A stretch of DNA of 64,000 bases from Streptomyces nitrosporeus. GTDB taxonomy: Bacteria; Actinomycetota; Actinomycetes; Streptomycetales; Streptomycetaceae. The stretch lies in assembly GCF_008704555.1 (NCBI RefSeq), contig NZ_CP023702.1, positions 744,001 to 808,000 on the forward strand, given 5' to 3'. This document shows positions 16,801 to 24,664 of this stretch, piece after piece. Numbering within the stretch: position 1 is the first letter of the stretch; every line of letters starts with the position of its first letter. The notes under the pieces were generated by a model, which saw nothing but the letters and a program-made list of their open reading frames with translations, had not been told where the DNA came from and searched no databases. Position numbers and translations under genes: made by a program.

Positions 16801-17654
16801 GGGAGACACTGGCGTGGCTGTGGCGGTCGGCCACCGGGCCGGTCCTCGGCCGTCTGTCCGTCCCGGCCCGGTCCACCGGGCCCTGGCCGCGGATGTGGTG
16901 GGTACCCGCCGGGGCCCTGGGCACCCTGCCGCTGCACGCGGCGGCCCCCGCCGACGGCGGGCCCGGCGCACTGGACCATGTGGTCTCCTCCTACACCCCG
17001 ACCCTGCGGGCCCTGCACCACTCCAGACAGCGGGTCGCCCGCCCGGCCGGCCGTTCCGGGGCACTCGTCGTCGCCCTCGGCGGGACGCCCGGTCTCCCGC
17101 CGCTGTCCGGGGTGCTCGGTGAGGCCGAGCACGTCGCCCGTCTGCTGCCCGCGCCGACGGCGCTGACCGGTGCGTCCGCGACCCGCGCCGCCGTCCTCGC
17201 CGCTCTGCCCCGCCACGCGTACGCGCACTTCGCCTGCCACGCCCTGGGCGATCTCGAACAGCCCTCCCGCAGCCGGCTCGTCCTGCACGACCACGCCGAA
17301 CGCCCGCTGACCGTCCGGGACATCGCCCGGCTGCGGCTCCCGTCGGCCCGGCTCGCCTACCTCTCCGCCTGCGACACCCTGCGTACCAGTCCCGGACTCG
17401 CCGACGAGGCCGTGCACATGGTCAGCGCCCTGCAGATCGCCGGTTTCCCCCACGTGGTCGGTGCGCTGTGGCATGTGGACGACACGATCGGCGCGGCGGT
17501 GGCCCGGTCGGTGTACGAGGCCCTGGGGACGGCCGGCGGCGGGCTGGACGCCGGCCGGACGGCCGAGGCGCTGCACACCGCCGTACGCGGACTGCGCGAC
17601 ACCTATCCGCTGACCCCGGGCCTCTGGGCGTGCCAGGTGCACGCCGGCCCCTGA
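13821..17654 (+). CDS. TPR-repeat CHAT-domain caspase-like protease
   Basis: 1277 residues. The N-terminal 180 residues are unassigned. About 200-800 is an array of TPR-like repeats of 45-50 residues, many with a DPEDLYEAV / DPADLDAAV / DAEELNEAV start. About 960-1277 is the CHAT domain (caspase HetF-associated with TPRs). The catalytic dyad is intact: His1140 in HFACHA and Cys1184 in LSACDT, followed by the usual DEAVHMVSALQIAGFPHVVGALW and a C-terminal A-V-R-x-LR helix. CHAT proteases cleave specific protein targets after activation, for example by nucleic acid in type III-E CRISPR or beside bacterial gasdermins. The start GTG at 13821 is chosen from the frame and the divergent promoter. 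Neighbours suggest a sensor-protease module with a membrane partner. Confidence 0.9.
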   Translation: MRSDRDRFLEALRTRLASAWDADGKVSGDVVTGPRADAELSGLLRASDATVDLEARHAAGWLCVARAQACSGPAARVHGAMAGTLLFPVWVADPEAVPPELAGSYALADPASLPDPAHADGPPEWSAQCAAAVIAVRGGEQRPPPGASEEFLLLHRAAEQVRAVAPTREVMLSMAVGSGRLAVLSSSGNDPAYGTRISDLALALFLAAEHEPALGVDRDAALRLTLRALKRLPDGSADQLSLLSDLGGRFLDRYRWSHDPEDLYEAVGTAREVLGRLPAHSPLLPSCRNALGRALLALRLREGSTPEECDEVVALFREAAPGDPRGPAAAALDLAVGLTLRHQRTGRPEDLHEAVGVLTGASAAARDPQERAGLAVVLGNALRARFPLSGDPADLDAAVAHLSTAAALSAETSGPSPRAATRLLPEAMARHARYLLDPEGNSADLTEALRLLRRAVRLLPAGHPERPVALDDLGTVLSTGYQRTGDAEELNEAVRFLRESVALTVPGHEMLGVRLLNLGTALGLRHRLTEDGEDLREARECRRRAAELPGAGTAHRATLLASTAIGLMTGQSRAADPGAELDEAVGLFREALALTPADSPRFTPRRLNLAMALLVRHGGKGRARDAREARRLADAVVAALPEDAPDLPGALVVAASARMAAPGFPVSPSLLDEAIALFGRAVGLTPPGHAKRALRLSNLARCVQGRGVRRGRRADLVEAAGLYRAAALEEQCPPFERLDSARSWGDVWAELGVWDRALEGYVTAVDLLHSVAPRHLVRDDQEFLLGRTVGLGAVAAAAAVRCGQPVLAVGLLEQARGVLLSHAFDADSDLSRLREADPALADRFEELRGALDSATGTFEEMSDEPTGADGPAARTRTAGARADRRQRLAAEWRELTARIRAEHPGLGLLRPVREWHERELFATAARGPVVLVNVSSYGSDALVVTGRSVEVVPLPELDPHTVSVRGQAFREALLTTDSPGVSLRRSRQAQQVVRETLAWLWRSATGPVLGRLSVPARSTGPWPRMWWVPAGALGTLPLHAAAPADGGPGALDHVVSSYTPTLRALHHSRQRVARPAGRSGALVVALGGTPGLPPLSGVLGEAEHVARLLPAPTALTGASATRAAVLAALPRHAYAHFACHALGDLEQPSRSRLVLHDHAERPLTVRDIARLRLPSARLAYLSACDTLRTSPGLADEAVHMVSALQIAGFPHVVGALWHVDDTIGAAVARSVYEALGTAGGGLDAGRTAEALHTAVRGLRDTYPLTPGLWACQVHAGP

Positions 17655-17709
17655 TCCCGCGCCCCGCCTGCGGAAGGAGCCGGACGCGGGCTCCTCTACG
17701 ATCGTCCGG

Positions 17710-18456
17710 GTGTGCGCACACGTGATGGTCGCCGAAGACGACGAGAAGCAGGCCGAGCTGATACGCCGGTACCTCGAACGCGAAGGGCACACGGTGACGG
17801 TGGTCGCCGACGGCCTGAGCGCTCTGGAGGTGGCCCGCCAGGGGGCGCCGGACCTCATCGTCCTGGATGTGATGATGCCGAAGGCCGACGGGCTGGACGT
17901 GGTGCGCGTCCTGCGCGCCGAGGGGCGGGAGCCGGCGGTCCTCATGCTGACCGCCCGGACCACGGAGGACGATCTGCTGCTCGGTCTCGACCTGGGCGCC
18001 GACGACTACATGACCAAGCCGTACAGCCCGCGTGAACTCATGGCGCGGGTGCGTACGTTGCTGCGGCGCACCCGGCGCGGGGCGGGACGCGGCGCACCGG
18101 GGGGCGGGGAGGGCGGTGGCGGCCGGACCCTGCGGGTGGGGTCCCTCACCGTCGATCCGCCCCGCCACGAGGTGGCGGTCGAGGGGCTGCGGGTCGAGTG
18201 CACCCCGGGTGAGTTCCGGCTGCTGGCGGCGATGGCGGCCGAGCCCGGGCGGGTCTTCACCAGGGAGCAGCTCCTCGCGGAACTGCACGGGTTCGACCGG
18301 TACATCAGCAGTCGCACCGTCGATGTGCACATCATGAACCTCCGCAAGAAGATCGAGCGGGCTCCCCGCCGGCCGGTCCGGCTGCTGACCGTCTTCGGCG
18401 TCGGTTACAAGCTGGTGGACCCGGCGAAGGACGCCTCACGTGCGCACGCCCGCTGA
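17710..18456 (+). CDS. OmpR/PhoB-type response regulator
   Basis: 248 residues. Receiver domain 1-120 with the acidic pair VAEDDEKQ, phospho-acceptor Asp53 (LIVLDVMMP), Thr in MLTARTTEDD and Lys in MTKPYSP. A Gly-rich linker follows, then a winged-helix DNA-binding domain (TPGEFRLLAAMAAEPGRVFTREQLLAELHG...SSRTVDVHIMNLRKKIE...VFGVGYKLV). It overlaps the histidine-kinase start by 17 bp, so the pair is translationally coupled. The GTG at 17710 is used; a TTG-free alternative is the ATG six codons later. Its regulon is unknown; sortase genes directly downstream are possible targets. Confidence 0.95.
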   Translation: MCAHVMVAEDDEKQAELIRRYLEREGHTVTVVADGLSALEVARQGAPDLIVLDVMMPKADGLDVVRVLRAEGREPAVLMLTARTTEDDLLLGLDLGADDYMTKPYSPRELMARVRTLLRRTRRGAGRGAPGGGEGGGGRTLRVGSLTVDPPRHEVAVEGLRVECTPGEFRLLAAMAAEPGRVFTREQLLAELHGFDRYISSRTVDVHIMNLRKKIERAPRRPVRLLTVFGVGYKLVDPAKDASRAHAR

Positions 18457-20488
18457 TCCCGGCGCCGGGCCTGACGGGTCCGCCGGTGCCCGCGGGGGCG
18501 GGCGGGGGCGGGACGCCTCGGAGGTCCGGCGGCGGCTGCCGCTGCGCAGGAGCCTGCTGGGGCGGCTGCTGGCCGTGGCCGCGCTCGTCGCGTCCTGTTC
18601 GGTGGCCGCCACCGCCTGGCTGGCCGTGCAGACCACGTCCGGTGCGATCGAGCAGGAACAGGGCCGCAACCTCACCGCCGACACCCGGGTCCTGGACACC
18701 CTGCTCGGTTACGCGGCGACGCACCCCGCCTGGGACGGTGTCGGTGCGACCGTCCGGGAACTGGCCGGCGCCTCGGACCGCCGGATCACCCTCACGACGC
18801 GGGACCGGCGGGTCATCGCCGACTCCGCCGGGGCCTCGGACACTCCCCCGGCGCTGCCTCCGCAGGCCTCGGCGGTCGTGGACCCGCTGTCCGTGACCGC
18901 GCTGGCCTCCGAGTCCGGGACCGCCGGCATCGGTGGGGCCTCCCTCGTGGGCGGTGACCGGATCGACCCCCGGGCCGTGGGACCGTTCCGGCTGCCCGAG
19001 GCGGAACGCGCCTTTCTGCGGCGCGCCGCAGAGGAGGCCGTGCGGTGCCTGGGCCTGTCCGGGATCGCGTCGGACGTCGTCGAGGGTCCGAGCGGGCGGC
19101 CGCGGGTCCAGGTCGTCGGCAACGATCCCGACCGGCTGCGGAGCAGCAGCTGCCCGACGGACGACCTGGACCGTGCCACCGCGACGGAGCGGGAGGCGCT
19201 GGCCGCGCTCAACGACCTGGTCGACGCGTGCCTGGACCGGCAGGGGCGCGAGGCGGTACGGCTCGGTCTCGACCTGTCGTGGGACTCGGGTGTGTCCTTC
19301 CCCTCGCCCGCCCCCGCCGAGCCGCCGTTCCCGGGGCCGGTCCCCCAGCCGAGTGTCAGCGTTCCCGTGGACGCCCTGCCCACGCCCGCCCCCACCGCCT
19401 CCCCCGGTGACAGCGAGGTCGACCGGGACATCGCCTCCTGTGTCGGCATCGCCCGCCAGGAGCAGCTCAGCTCCCATGTCGCCTCGCCCGCACTGCTGTT
19501 CATCACCGACCCGGGCGGCGGGACGGTACCCGGGTTCGAGCTGTCCACCGCCAACACCGCGAAGATCATCGGGGTCGCGGCCCTCGTCCTCGCCCTCACC
19601 GTCGGCGCGTCGGTCCTCGCGGGGGTCAGGCTGGTGCGTCCGCTGCACGCGCTGACGGGGGCGGCGCAGCGGATGCGGGACGGCGAGGGCGTCGAGCGGG
19701 TCGAGGTGGCGGGGGACAACGAGATCGGCCGGCTGGCCACCGCCTTCAACGACATGGCGGCGCACCGCGCCCGGCTGGAGGAACAGCGCAAGGTGATGGT
19801 CAGCGACGTCGCGCACGAACTGCGTACGCCGTTGAGCAACATCAGGGGCTGGCTGGAGGGCGCCCAGGACGGTGTCGCCGATCCCGACGCGGCGTTCGTC
19901 TCCTCACTGCTGGAGGAGGCGGTGCAGTTGCAGCACATCATCGACGACCTCCAGGACCTGTCGGCGGCCGACGCCGGGGCCCTGCGGCTGCATCCCGGCC
20001 CGGTGCGGATCCGGGAGCTGCTGGCCCAGGTCGCGGCGGCCCATCAGGCGCGGGCCGAGGAGGCGGGGGTCCGCCTGGCCGTGGCCGGCGCGCCGGAGGG
20101 GGCCTTGCCGCCCGTGCTCGTCGCGGACCCGGTCCGGCTGCGCCAGGCGGTCGGGAACCTGGTGTCGAACGCCGTACGGCACACCCCGGAGGGCGGGCGT
20201 GTGACGCTGCGCGCCCGCGCCGCCGGGGAGACGGTGGTGGTGGAGGTCGCCGACACCGGGAGCGGTATCGCGCCCGAGGACCTTCCTCACGTCTTCGACC
20301 GGTTCTGGCGCGCCGAGAAGTCCCGTAACCGCCGCACCGGGGGCAGCGGGCTGGGGCTCGCCATCGTCCGCAAGCTGGTCGAGGCGCACGGCGGGACGAC
20401 CGGGGTGGCCTCCACGGTGGGAGAGGGGTCGGTCTTCACCCTGCGGCTGCCGGCCGCCGGCCCTGATGCGACGGACACGGCGTCCTGA
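18440..20488 (+). CDS. Membrane sensor histidine kinase with large extracellular domain
   Basis: 682 residues. TM1 about 36-58, an extracytoplasmic domain of about 310 residues, TM2 about 375-397, HAMP (PLHALTGAAQRMRDGEGVERVEVAGDNEIGRLATAFNDM), HisKA with phospho-acceptor His459 (DVAHELRTPLSN), and HATPase_c with N box (LVSNAVRHTPEGG), G1 (VADTGSGIAPED), F box and G2 (GGSGLGLAIV). The sensor region ends with a Pro-rich stalk (PFPGPVPQPSVSVPVDALPTPAPTAS) and has a few cysteines; no known ligand fold is evident. It is coupled to the response regulator upstream by a 17-bp overlap. Confidence 0.95.
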   Translation: MRTPADPGAGPDGSAGARGGGRGRDASEVRRRLPLRRSLLGRLLAVAALVASCSVAATAWLAVQTTSGAIEQEQGRNLTADTRVLDTLLGYAATHPAWDGVGATVRELAGASDRRITLTTRDRRVIADSAGASDTPPALPPQASAVVDPLSVTALASESGTAGIGGASLVGGDRIDPRAVGPFRLPEAERAFLRRAAEEAVRCLGLSGIASDVVEGPSGRPRVQVVGNDPDRLRSSSCPTDDLDRATATEREALAALNDLVDACLDRQGREAVRLGLDLSWDSGVSFPSPAPAEPPFPGPVPQPSVSVPVDALPTPAPTASPGDSEVDRDIASCVGIARQEQLSSHVASPALLFITDPGGGTVPGFELSTANTAKIIGVAALVLALTVGASVLAGVRLVRPLHALTGAAQRMRDGEGVERVEVAGDNEIGRLATAFNDMAAHRARLEEQRKVMVSDVAHELRTPLSNIRGWLEGAQDGVADPDAAFVSSLLEEAVQLQHIIDDLQDLSAADAGALRLHPGPVRIRELLAQVAAAHQARAEEAGVRLAVAGAPEGALPPVLVADPVRLRQAVGNLVSNAVRHTPEGGRVTLRARAAGETVVVEVADTGSGIAPEDLPHVFDRFWRAEKSRNRRTGGSGLGLAIVRKLVEAHGGTTGVASTVGEGSVFTLRLPAAGPDATDTAS

Positions 20489-20589
20489 CAGGTTTCTCAC
20501 AACTCCGTACCAGGGTGGGGGCACGCCCGGCACCCGACGCGTGCGATCGCGCGGAGAACACCGACGCCGGGCGGGAATCGGAGTCATCC

Positions 20590-20961
20590 ATGTCCCTGCG
20601 TCCGACCCTGCGCACCGCACTCCTCGCCGCCGTCGCGGCCGGTGCGGTGCTGTTCCCGGCGACCGCGGCCGTCGCCGACGGTTCGCCCGCCCCGGCGCCC
20701 GCCGCCGACGGCGATGCCACCCCGGCCCCCGCGCCCGAACCGGCCGAGCCGACCGCGCCGTCCGAGCCGACCGCGGTCCCGGAACCGTCGGTGTCCGTCC
20801 CGGCGGGCACCGTGCCGCGCGGCGGTGTGGACGCCGGTGAGCGTCCGGCCGAACGGTCCGGGACGACCGCGCTGTACGGCTCCGCGGCGGGCGCGGCCCT
20901 GCTGGCGGGTGCGGGCACCTTCGTGCTGCGCCGCCGCTCCGCCGCCCGGCGCGAGGGCTGA
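20590..20961 (+). CDS. Small secreted, C-terminally membrane-anchored protein next to sortase
   Basis: 123 residues: signal peptide (LLAAVAAGAVLFPATAAVADG), an Ala/Pro/Glu-rich stalk, then a hydrophobic helix (ALYGSAAGAALLAGAGTFVL) and a positive tail RRRSAARREG. The layout is that of a cell-wall sorting signal, but no LPxTG or LAxTG motif precedes the helix (the sequence there is ERSGTTALYG). It lies 96 bp before a class F sortase, so it may be a degenerate or non-canonical substrate. The ATG at 20590 is the first residue of a clean signal peptide; the open frame further upstream is not coding. Confidence 0.75.
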   Translation: MSLRPTLRTALLAAVAAGAVLFPATAAVADGSPAPAPAADGDATPAPAPEPAEPTAPSEPTAVPEPSVSVPAGTVPRGGVDAGERPAERSGTTALYGSAAGAALLAGAGTFVLRRRSAARREG

Positions 20962-21057
20962 CCCTCACGACGGCGCCGCTCCGCGTGCGGGGCGGCGCCG
21001 TCCCCGTGCCCGCCCCGCCGGGCCCCCTTCCCGCCCGTCCGACGTACCGGAGTCCCC

Positions 21058-21663
21058 ATGTCCCTCGTCCCGTACCCGTTCTCCCGCGCGGTCCTCTCCG
21101 CGGCGGCCGCCGGTCTGGTGCTCGTCACCGTCGCCGGCTGCGCCGGGACCGGTACGCCCGGGCCGTCCACCGGCTCCTCCTCGTCGTCGCCCGCCGCGCG
21201 GCCCGCCGAAGCGTCCGAGGCGCCGGCTCCGGCCCGCCTCAGGGTGCCGTCCCTGGGGATCGACAGCGCGCTGATGCGGCTGGGCCTCAACAAGGACGGC
21301 ACGGTGGAGGTGCCGCCCGCCGAGCGGGGCATGACGGCGGGCTGGTACACGGGCGGGGCGGTGCCCGGCGAACCGGGGGCGGCGGTCCTCATCGGGCACA
21401 ACGACACACGCTTCGGACGGGCCGTCTTCCACGACCTGAAGGACATCGCCGAGGGTGCGGAGATCACGGTGACCGGCGCGACGGGCGAGGAGGCCCGCTT
21501 CACGGTGGACTCGACCCGGACCGTACGCAAGGACGCCTTCCCCAGCCAGGAGGTCTACGGCCCCTCCCCCGCCCCCGTGCTCCGGCTGGTCACCTGTGAC
21601 GGCGCCTTCGACGCCGAGGGCCATCCCGTGGACAACCTCATCGTGTTCGCCACGCTCAGCTGA
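21058..21663 (+). CDS. Class F sortase-like transpeptidase
   Basis: 201 residues: a lipobox-like signal (VTVAGC), a Ser/Pro-rich linker, and a sortase barrel starting RLRVPSLGIDSALMRLGLNKDGTVEVPP. The catalytic His114 (LIGHND) and Cys180 (LVTCDGAFD) are clear. The region after the Cys reads AEGHPVDNLIVFA; the residue where many class F enzymes have Arg before D-N is Val, so either Arg is supplied elsewhere or activity is impaired. Class F enzymes attach surface proteins with an LPxTG-type motif. The only candidate neighbour, at 20590, lacks that motif. Its 3' end overlaps the convergent MerR gene by 8 bp. Confidence 0.85.
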   Translation: MSLVPYPFSRAVLSAAAAGLVLVTVAGCAGTGTPGPSTGSSSSSPAARPAEASEAPAPARLRVPSLGIDSALMRLGLNKDGTVEVPPAERGMTAGWYTGGAVPGEPGAAVLIGHNDTRFGRAVFHDLKDIAEGAEITVTGATGEEARFTVDSTRTVRKDAFPSQEVYGPSPAPVLRLVTCDGAFDAEGHPVDNLIVFATLS

Positions 21664-22597
21664 CCGGCGCGCCCTCCAGCGCCGCGGCCAGCCACGGGTG
21701 CACGGGGGCCAGAGAGGGGAGCACCTGCCAGCCGTTGACCACCCAGACCAGTTCCCAGTAGCGCTCCACCCGGGGATCGACGACCGCGGCCCGGTACTCC
21801 GCGGCCATCCACCGGCGGAACTCCGCGCCCGGTTCACGGCTGTACGCCAGGGCGAACCGGCGCACCAGGTCGTCGGCGAGGAGCGCGCCCTGCGGGCTGT
21901 GCGGGCCGTGGCCCGCCTCACGCGCCTCGGTGACCCGCTGCCGGGCGTACGCCGTGAGTTCCTCGCCGGCCCCGGTCTCCACGGCGAGCGGGGCCCCGCC
22001 GGCCGAGGACGCCGTGGTGCCGCTCATGCACCGGCGGAAGTCCTCGTCGCCGAGGAGCCCGGCGAGTTCCACCCAGGCGGCGATCTGGTCGCCGGTGGGG
22101 TCGTCGGGGAGTTCGGGGGCGGCGGCGCGGACCATGTCGCGGACGGCCGGGTCCGCGCCGGTCCCGGCGAACGCGGCGTCGGTGAACTCCTCGACCAGGC
22201 GCCTGCGTTCCTCGCCGGACAGCTGGGTGAAGCGGTGCATCAGTGTGGTCTCCTCGGGTCCTGATCCGCGTGCGGCCACCGCTCGCAGAACGCTCCGGCG
22301 CATCCTCAGCGTCCGGATCTGTATGTCCACGGCGTCCGCGTGCACGGCCGCGGCCCGGGCCACGGTGAGCGTGCGGTCCAGCACGCGGCGCACCGTGGCG
22401 AGGTCCATGCCGAGTTCGCGCAGGGTACGGACGAGTTCCAGCCGGAGGAGGGCGTCGAGGTCGTAGAGCCGGTAGCCGGCGGGGCTCCGGCCGGCCGGTA
22501 CGAGCACCCCCTCGTCGGAGTAGAAGCGAATGGTCCGCACCGGCACACCGGTGCGCCGTGCGAGTTCACCGATCGGATAAAGGCTCGTACCGTCCAT
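21656..22597 (-). CDS. MerR-family transcriptional regulator
   Basis: 313 residues. MerR winged helix at the N-terminus (YPIGELARRTGVPVRTIRFYSDEGVL...GYRLYDLDALLRLELVRTLRELGMDLATVRRVLD), a dimerisation coiled coil (about 75-115) and a C-terminal domain of about 190 residues like those of the TipAS/antibiotic-binding relatives, with no metal-binding cysteines. It may sense a small hydrophobic compound. The ATG at 22597 is chosen: GGTGGAG lies 5 nt upstream, but the promoter read at 22604-22634 would start transcription at about this ATG, so a leaderless mRNA is possible. It lies 44 bp downstream of the DUF4243 gene on the same strand. Confidence 0.9.
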   Translation of the reverse strand: MDGTSLYPIGELARRTGVPVRTIRFYSDEGVLVPAGRSPAGYRLYDLDALLRLELVRTLRELGMDLATVRRVLDRTLTVARAAAVHADAVDIQIRTLRMRRSVLRAVAARGSGPEETTLMHRFTQLSGEERRRLVEEFTDAAFAGTGADPAVRDMVRAAAPELPDDPTGDQIAAWVELAGLLGDEDFRRCMSGTTASSAGGAPLAVETGAGEELTAYARQRVTEAREAGHGPHSPQGALLADDLVRRFALAYSREPGAEFRRWMAAEYRAAVVDPRVERYWELVWVVNGWQVLPSLAPVHPWLAAALEGAPVS

Positions 22598-22603
22598 GGC
22601 TCC

Positions 22604-22634
22604 ACCCTGCACCCTCCAGTCACTGGAGACTCAA
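22604..22634 (-). promoter_or_regulatory. MerR-type autoregulatory promoter and operator
   Basis: On the minus strand: -35 TTGAGT (22634-22629), a 19-bp spacer, and -10 CAGGGT (22609-22604). The spacer contains the perfect inverted repeat CTCCAGT-G-ACTGGAG (22628-22614). A 19-bp spacer filled by a palindrome is the hallmark of promoters that MerR proteins activate by DNA distortion. Transcription would start within a few nt of the MerR ATG. Confidence 0.65.
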
Positions 22635-22641
22635 GGGCGGG

Positions 22642-23655
22642 TCATTCCAGCGGTTCGCCGAGTTCGACGGCGCGCAGGGCCGCCGTGAGGGCCTGTCCGT
22701 CGCCGACGTCGCGGGCCGTGTCGGTGAACTTGAGGACGTGTTCGTCGCCGTGGGCCACGGCGAGTTCGACGGCCTCCTCCCAGGTGAGGGCGGTGGGGGG
22801 CGGGGGGCAGGGGGCGGGGGCGCCGGGGGCGTACATCGCGGTCACCGCGGCGGAGGCCGCCCAGGCGGCGTGCAGGCTGGGGATCCACAGGGTGTCCGGC
22901 AGGGCGGGCAGGGTGCGCAGGACCGCGTTGGGGGCGGTGGCCGCGTGGACGAGCATGACCGCGTCGCCGTGGCCGTGGGTGGTGTACCGGTGGGTGGCCG
23001 CCGCGACCAGTTCGGTGAGCAGACGGTGTGCGTCCCGGGGGCCGGTGACCGTGGCGGGCCACACGGGCAGGGCGGTGACCCGGCCGAGCCGTGCGGGGAA
23101 ACCGCCCTCCGGGGCGTCGACCGGTTCCACCGCCTCGAGCGCGTCCGCGGCGCGTTCGGCGCCGGGCAGTCCGCGGAGTTCTCCCAGGGGGTGGTGGCGG
23201 GCGGCCCAGTAGCCGAGGCCGTGCGCGAGTTCGGTCAGGCGCGGTGCGGTCTCCTCCCCGGACGTCAGGGTGCGTACGGCGTGGCCGACCCGGATCACGG
23301 GGTGTGTCGACCCCCCGTACATGCCCGGCAGGAGCCGGGGCCACCACCGGGCGAGCACCTCCCGCCAGGGGTGCTCGGCGAGTTCGCGGCGGAAGTACCC
23401 GATCCAGTCGCCGGCCCGGCGCGGATCGCCCAGGGCGGCCCGCCGGTTCGCGTCGGTGATGCGTTCGACGGTCCGGGGGAAGTCCTCCAGCCGGGGGGCG
23501 TAACGGTCGATCCAGCGGTGCAGCGCTCCGCCGTGGCCCCGGGCGGCGAGCGCCTCGACGGCCATCGGGGCGTGGTTGGTGAGCCGTCCGAGCCGCTCGG
23601 GCCCGTGGCCGTGCAGGCGCTCCAGCGCCTCGTCGAGGGTGTCTGTCCTGTCCAT
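22642..23655 (-). CDS. DUF4243 questin-oxidase-like protein
   Basis: 337 residues, all-helical, of the questin oxidase-like (DUF4243) family: SNHAPMAVEALAARGHG-type start (LTNHAPMAVEALAARG), then GDPRRAGDWIGYFRRELAEHPWREVLARWWPRLLPGMYGGSTHPVIRVGHAVR, and a later LLTELVAAATHRYTTHGHGDAVMLVHAATAPNAV. Repeated His residues (NHAP, THPVIRVGH, HGHGD, VHAATAP) probably line the active site. Questin oxidases do Baeyer-Villiger-type ring cleavage in fungal anthraquinone pathways; the bacterial role is unknown. The ATG at 23655 lacks a ribosome site and has TAGCGT 7 nt before it, suggesting a leaderless transcript. Confidence 0.85.
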   Translation of the reverse strand: MDRTDTLDEALERLHGHGPERLGRLTNHAPMAVEALAARGHGGALHRWIDRYAPRLEDFPRTVERITDANRRAALGDPRRAGDWIGYFRRELAEHPWREVLARWWPRLLPGMYGGSTHPVIRVGHAVRTLTSGEETAPRLTELAHGLGYWAARHHPLGELRGLPGAERAADALEAVEPVDAPEGGFPARLGRVTALPVWPATVTGPRDAHRLLTELVAAATHRYTTHGHGDAVMLVHAATAPNAVLRTLPALPDTLWIPSLHAAWAASAAVTAMYAPGAPAPCPPPPTALTWEEAVELAVAHGDEHVLKFTDTARDVGDGQALTAALRAVELGEPLE

Positions 23656-23782
23656 GGACGGCACGCTAGGAGGGAGGTACGCGAAGCGGATCGGGCCCGG
23701 GGCCCAGGACCGGGCGGAGTTCCGCCCGGTCACCGGTCCTAGGACGGAAGGGGGTCCCGGGCGGGTCCTTTGGGCGGCGGGC

Positions 23783-24664
23783 TCAGGAGTAGCGGGTGAC
23801 CAGCCCCCTGCGGCGGAAGACGCGGAGCATCCGGGAGAGGGCGAAGAGGCTGACGGCCAGCAGTACCAGGGTCCCGGCCGTGGCGGCGCCGAGCTGCCCC
23901 CAGGGGATCGCGTGGCCGGCGGCCAGTTCGCGTCCCGCGGCGAACGCGTGGGTGGTGGGCAGGAGTTCGGCGACCGGACGCAGGACCGCGGGCAGGGTGG
24001 AGACCGGGTAGAAGACCCCGGAGAGCGGCATCACCACGGACAGGGCGCCCCAGACGAGCGCTTCGGCCCCGCTGCCGTAGCGCAGTACGAGGCCGACGAC
24101 CAGCAGCGCCACCGACCAGCCGCAGACGAGCAGCAGGGCGGCGACGGGGATCAGTCCGATGCCCAGGGCGGTGACGTCGAAGGCGTAGGCGGCGTAGGCG
24201 AGCACGGCGACGGCGAGGGTGCTGGCGGCGGTGCGTACGAGGGCGAACAGCCCGACGCCCGCGAGGTACTCCCAGTCACGCATCGGGGTGGCGAGCAGTC
24301 CCAGGATGTTCCGGGACCAGGTCTCCTCCAGGAAGCCGGTGGCCAGGGAGATCTGGGTCTGGTGGACCAGGTGCCACAGGACGGTTCCGCCGAGCAGGTA
24401 GACGGTGAAGGCGGCCGTCGCGTCCGGTGCGCCGCCCGCCTTCTCGGCCGCCTGCGCGGCGAACAGGCCGATGGAGCCGTAGAGCAGGGTGTCCACGAGC
24501 GGCCAGACCAGCACGTCGAAGAACCGGTGCGGGCTGCGCCGGAGGACGAGCCACTGCCGGCGGGCGATCGCCAGCATCCGGTGGACGGACGCCTGGGCGG
24601 GGGACCGCAGGGCCGGGCCGGCGGGGGCGGGCGGTGCCGGGGCGGGGGTGCTTGCGGATGTCAT
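23783..24664 (-). CDS. ABC-2 type transporter permease
   Basis: 293 residues with six hydrophobic helices. A soluble Ala/Pro-rich N-terminus is followed by VHRMLAIARRQWLVLRRSPHRFFDVLVWPLVDTLLYGSIG. The conserved ABC-2 features are the ETWSRNILGLLATPMRDWEYL coupling segment and GVFYPVSTLPAVLRPVAELLPTTHAFAAGRELAAG. It forms an exporter with the ATPase encoded just upstream (ATGA overlap). It is the last gene of the DasR-linked cassette, so the pump probably exports the product made by the PIG-L and methyltransferase proteins; that link is inference from operon structure. Confidence 0.9.
   Translation of the reverse strand: MTSASTPAPAPPAPAGPALRSPAQASVHRMLAIARRQWLVLRRSPHRFFDVLVWPLVDTLLYGSIGLFAAQAAEKAGGAPDATAAFTVYLLGGTVLWHLVHQTQISLATGFLEETWSRNILGLLATPMRDWEYLAGVGLFALVRTAASTLAVAVLAYAAYAFDVTALGIGLIPVAALLLVCGWSVALLVVGLVLRYGSGAEALVWGALSVVMPLSGVFYPVSTLPAVLRPVAELLPTTHAFAAGRELAAGHAIPWGQLGAATAGTLVLLAVSLFALSRMLRVFRRRGLVTRYS

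Noticed and set aside
13746..17963. 1405-codon open frame on the minus strand opposite the CHAT gene
   Set aside because: Arg/Gly/Pro-rich product with no domain, fully antisense to a gene with intact catalytic motifs; a typical high-GC shadow frame.
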